A stretch of DNA of 9,244 nt from contig JBQCEN010000286.1 in the NCBI GenBank assembly GCA_051960215.1, forward strand, positions 1 through 9,244, in the 5' to 3' direction. The stretch's first letter is position 1, and every line of letters starts with the position of its first letter. Positions 7,621 to 9,244 of this stretch are shown in pieces. Position numbers and translations under genes: made by a program. The notes beneath the pieces are model-generated. The model saw nothing but the letters and a program-made list of their open reading frames with translations. It was not told where the DNA came from and did not search any database. This DNA comes from Pararhizobium_B sp051960215. GTDB taxonomy: Bacteria; Pseudomonadota; Alphaproteobacteria; Rhizobiales; Rhizobiaceae.

Positions 7621-8277
7621 TCAGGCAATCTTGCTCTCGGGCTCCTGCCCGGACGGCATCAGGTCCTCCGGCATCGCCCAGCCGTCGAGCGCGCGGATAC
7701 GGTCGAGCCAGGCGCCGATCGCCGGGAAGTCCGCCCAGGAGACGCCGAAATGGCTCGGCCAGAACAGGTAGCCGCAGAGGGAGAGATCGGCGATCGTCGG
7801 GCGCTCCGCGACGACCCACCGGCGCCCCTCCAGATGCGTGTCGAGAACGGTCAGCGCGCCGGTCATCCGGGTGACGAGGAAGGCGTTGACCGGATCGTCG
7901 GCCGGCATCTTCAGGAAGCGCAGCCGGAACCGCGCGGTCGCCGTGTAGCTCGTCAGCTTGTGGTTGTCGAAGAGGATCCAGCGCAGGATCTCGAGCTTCT
8001 CCTCTTCGGTCTCGGGACCGAAGCGGCGGAAGACCTCGGCGAGATAGTGCAGGATCACGCCCGACTGGCTGAGACGAAGGTCGCCGCCTGGCCGATGGTG
8101 GTCGAGCACCGGCACCTCGCCCATTTCGTTCGTCGCGCGGAACTCCGGCCGCTGCGTCTCGCCCGAGAAATAGGCGACGCGGCGCACCTCCCAGTCCGCC
8201 TCGCAGAGCGAGAGCATCAGCGCCGCCTTGTAGGCGTTGCCGCTTTCGCTGAAGCAATGGAGGGTGAATTCAGCCAT
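7621..8277 (-). CDS. Glutathione S-transferase-like protein
   Basis: A 218-residue cytoplasmic protein with the two-domain GST layout. The thioredoxin-like N-terminal domain (1-85) has LHCFSESGNAYKAAL (6-20), with Ser12 in the usual position of a catalytic serine, the cis-proline motif EVPVL (54-58, Pro56), and QSGVILHYLA (71-80) for the glutathione gamma-glutamyl contact, with Gln where Glu is common. The helical C-terminal domain (about 92-205) has the N-capping box PTIADLSL (160-167). Such proteins conjugate or reduce electrophiles with glutathione, but the substrate cannot be read from sequence. The ATG at 8277 is preceded by AGGA at about seven bases. It lies 25 bp upstream of the thiolase start on the same strand, which suggests one transcript, and is separated from the acyl-CoA dehydrogenase by 223 bp containing a repeat. 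Confidence 0.92.
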   Translation of the reverse strand: MAEFTLHCFSESGNAYKAALMLSLCEADWEVRRVAYFSGETQRPEFRATNEMGEVPVLDHHRPGGDLRLSQSGVILHYLAEVFRRFGPETEEEKLEILRWILFDNHKLTSYTATARFRLRFLKMPADDPVNAFLVTRMTGALTVLDTHLEGRRWVVAERPTIADLSLCGYLFWPSHFGVSWADFPAIGAWLDRIRALDGWAMPEDLMPSGQEPESKIA

Positions 8278-8353
8278 TCTCAGGTCCTGGCGATTGCGTT
8301 GACGGCGAGCGCCGACACGCCGGAGTGGCGATAAGACGCCGGCCTCCGTTCTG

Positions 8354-8440
8354 CGTCATGGTCGGCCTTGTGCCGGCCATCTGCAAACGTCTGTCTTGTC
8401 GAGACGCCTGCAGATCCTCGGCACAAGGCAGAGGATGACG
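8354..8440. repeat. RIME-like intergenic palindromic element
   Basis: An 87-bp element bounded by CGTCAT (8354-8359) and ATGACG (8435-8440). Each half is itself a hairpin: ATGGTCGGC...GCCGGCCAT on the left around CTTGT, and ATCCTCGGC...GCAGAGGAT on the right around ACAAG, each with one mismatch. The middle, from ATCTGCA through ACGTCT and AGACG to TGCAGAT, also pairs end to end. Shape and wording resemble the rhizobial intergenic mosaic elements (RIME); the assignment is from memory of that family. It has no coding capacity and lies in the 223-bp gap between the acyl-CoA dehydrogenase and GST-like genes. I see nothing else definite in that gap. Confidence 0.8.
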
Positions 8441-8500
8441 CCGGACGGAACGGAAGATTGGTCACCGGGTCGGATTTAATCATGCCGCACCAGCTTCCGA

Positions 8501-9244
8501 TCAAAACGCGTCCGCCGCAAGGGCCATGGCCGATTGCGCGCCGGCTTCGATGCGGGCGCGGCGGAGCGCCGTCTCCGGCATCAGCCGCTCCATGTAGAAG
8601 CGCGCCGTCGCCAGCTTCGCCTCGAGGAACGGCCGGTCCTCCGGCTCGTCCGCGAGCTTCGCCAGCGCCACGCGGGCCATCTCCGCCCACATTTGGCCCA
8701 TGGCGACGAGGCCGAAGAGGTGCATGTAGTCGGTGGCACCCGCGCCGGCATTGTCGGGTTTCGCCATGGCGTTCTGCATGAACCACATCGAGGCGGCCTG
8801 CAGGTCGTTCAGCCCCTTCTTCAGGTGCCTGGTGAAGACGCTCATCGTCTCGTCGTCGCGGTGCGCCTCGCAGAAGTCGCCGACCTCCTTGAAGAAGGCC
8901 ATGACGGCGCGCCCGCCATTCGCCCCGAGCTTGCGGCCGACGAGGTCGAGGGCCTGGATGCCGTTGGTGCCCTCGTAGATCATGGTGATGCGGGCATCGC
9001 GGACGAACTGGCTCATGCCGTGTTCCTCGATATAGCCATGTCCGCCATAGAGCTGCTGCGCCTGGACGGCGTTGTCGAAGGCGCGGTCGGTCAGCACCCC
9101 CTTGATCACCGGCGTCATCAGCCCGAGCAGGTCTTCCGCCGCCTGCCTCTCCGTCGCATCGTTCGACCGGTGGGCGATGTCTGACGCGAGCGCCGTGCGG
9201 ATGACGAGCGCGCGGCCCGCCTCGTTGACGGCGCGCATCGTCAT
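8501..9244 (-). CDS. Acyl-CoA dehydrogenase, C-terminal part (cut by right edge)
   Basis: The last 247 residues of an acyl-CoA dehydrogenase of the long subclass (about 590 residues) with an extra C-terminal domain. The first codon at the edge happens to be ATG, but the true start lies outside, because the FAD-binding N-terminal and middle domains are missing. The helical C-terminal domain shows QAQQLYGGHGYIEEHGMSQF (residues 61-80 of the fragment), the FAD/dimer-contact motif, and ARITMIYEGTNGIQALDL (84-101). Glu91 in YEGT matches the catalytic base of medium-chain acyl-CoA dehydrogenase. The remaining residues fit the additional helical C-terminal domain of this subclass. The enzyme makes the trans-2-enoyl-CoA double bond, the first step of beta-oxidation, and passes electrons to electron-transfer flavoprotein. 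It heads the visible cluster. Chain-length preference cannot be told; fadE is a possible name. Confidence 0.93.
   Translation of the reverse strand: MTMRAVNEAGRALVIRTALASDIAHRSNDATERQAAEDLLGLMTPVIKGVLTDRAFDNAVQAQQLYGGHGYIEEHGMSQFVRDARITMIYEGTNGIQALDLVGRKLGANGGRAVMAFFKEVGDFCEAHRDDETMSVFTRHLKKGLNDLQAASMWFMQNAMAKPDNAGAGATDYMHLFGLVAMGQMWAEMARVALAKLADEPEDRPFLEAKLATARFYMERLMPETALRRARIEAGAQSAMALAADAF

Overview
The window is GC-rich, tightly packed chromosomal DNA of an alphaproteobacterium, most likely one of the Rhizobiaceae (Sinorhizobium/Ensifer, Rhizobium or a close relative). This rests on base and codon composition, the family make-up of the genes, and two kinds of intergenic palindromic repeat that resemble the mosaic repeats of rhizobial genomes. 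The genus is an inference.

Layout, left to right. (1) 1-923, minus: the N-terminal half of a membrane glycosyltransferase that runs off the left edge. A soluble domain resembling the N-terminal domain of GspE-type ATPases precedes two membrane helices and the start of a GT2 domain. (2) 968-1849, plus: a secreted family-3 solute-binding protein with no transporter beside it, divergent from the glycosyltransferase. It is the only plus-strand gene. (3) 1884-2297, minus: a small TerB-like protein. (4) 2392-3057, minus: a LexA/CI-type regulator with an HTH and an S24 self-cleaving peptidase domain. (5) 3209-9244, minus: a fatty-acid beta-oxidation cluster. In transcription order it holds the C-terminal part of an acyl-CoA dehydrogenase (cut by the right edge), a glutathione S-transferase-like protein, a thiolase, a PaiB-like FMN-binding protein and a fused enoyl-CoA hydratase/3-hydroxyacyl-CoA dehydrogenase.

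Together, the dehydrogenase, the bifunctional hydratase/dehydrogenase and the thiolase supply all four steps of the beta-oxidation spiral. The GST-like and PaiB-like genes are co-oriented passengers whose roles are not evident. The cluster is broken by a RIME-like repeat (8354-8440), a 143-bp inverted repeat pair (6208-6350) and a solo hairpin related to it (5477-5500). It ends at a hairpin with a T-tract (3084-3116), which also lies in the leader of the S24 regulator.

I see no CRISPR array, tRNA, rRNA, transposase or phage genes, and no clear new multi-gene system. The most notable points are the paired-arm repeats with compensatory base changes, the regulator leader with a perfect 12-bp palindrome and a hairpin, and the domain architecture of the glycosyltransferase.
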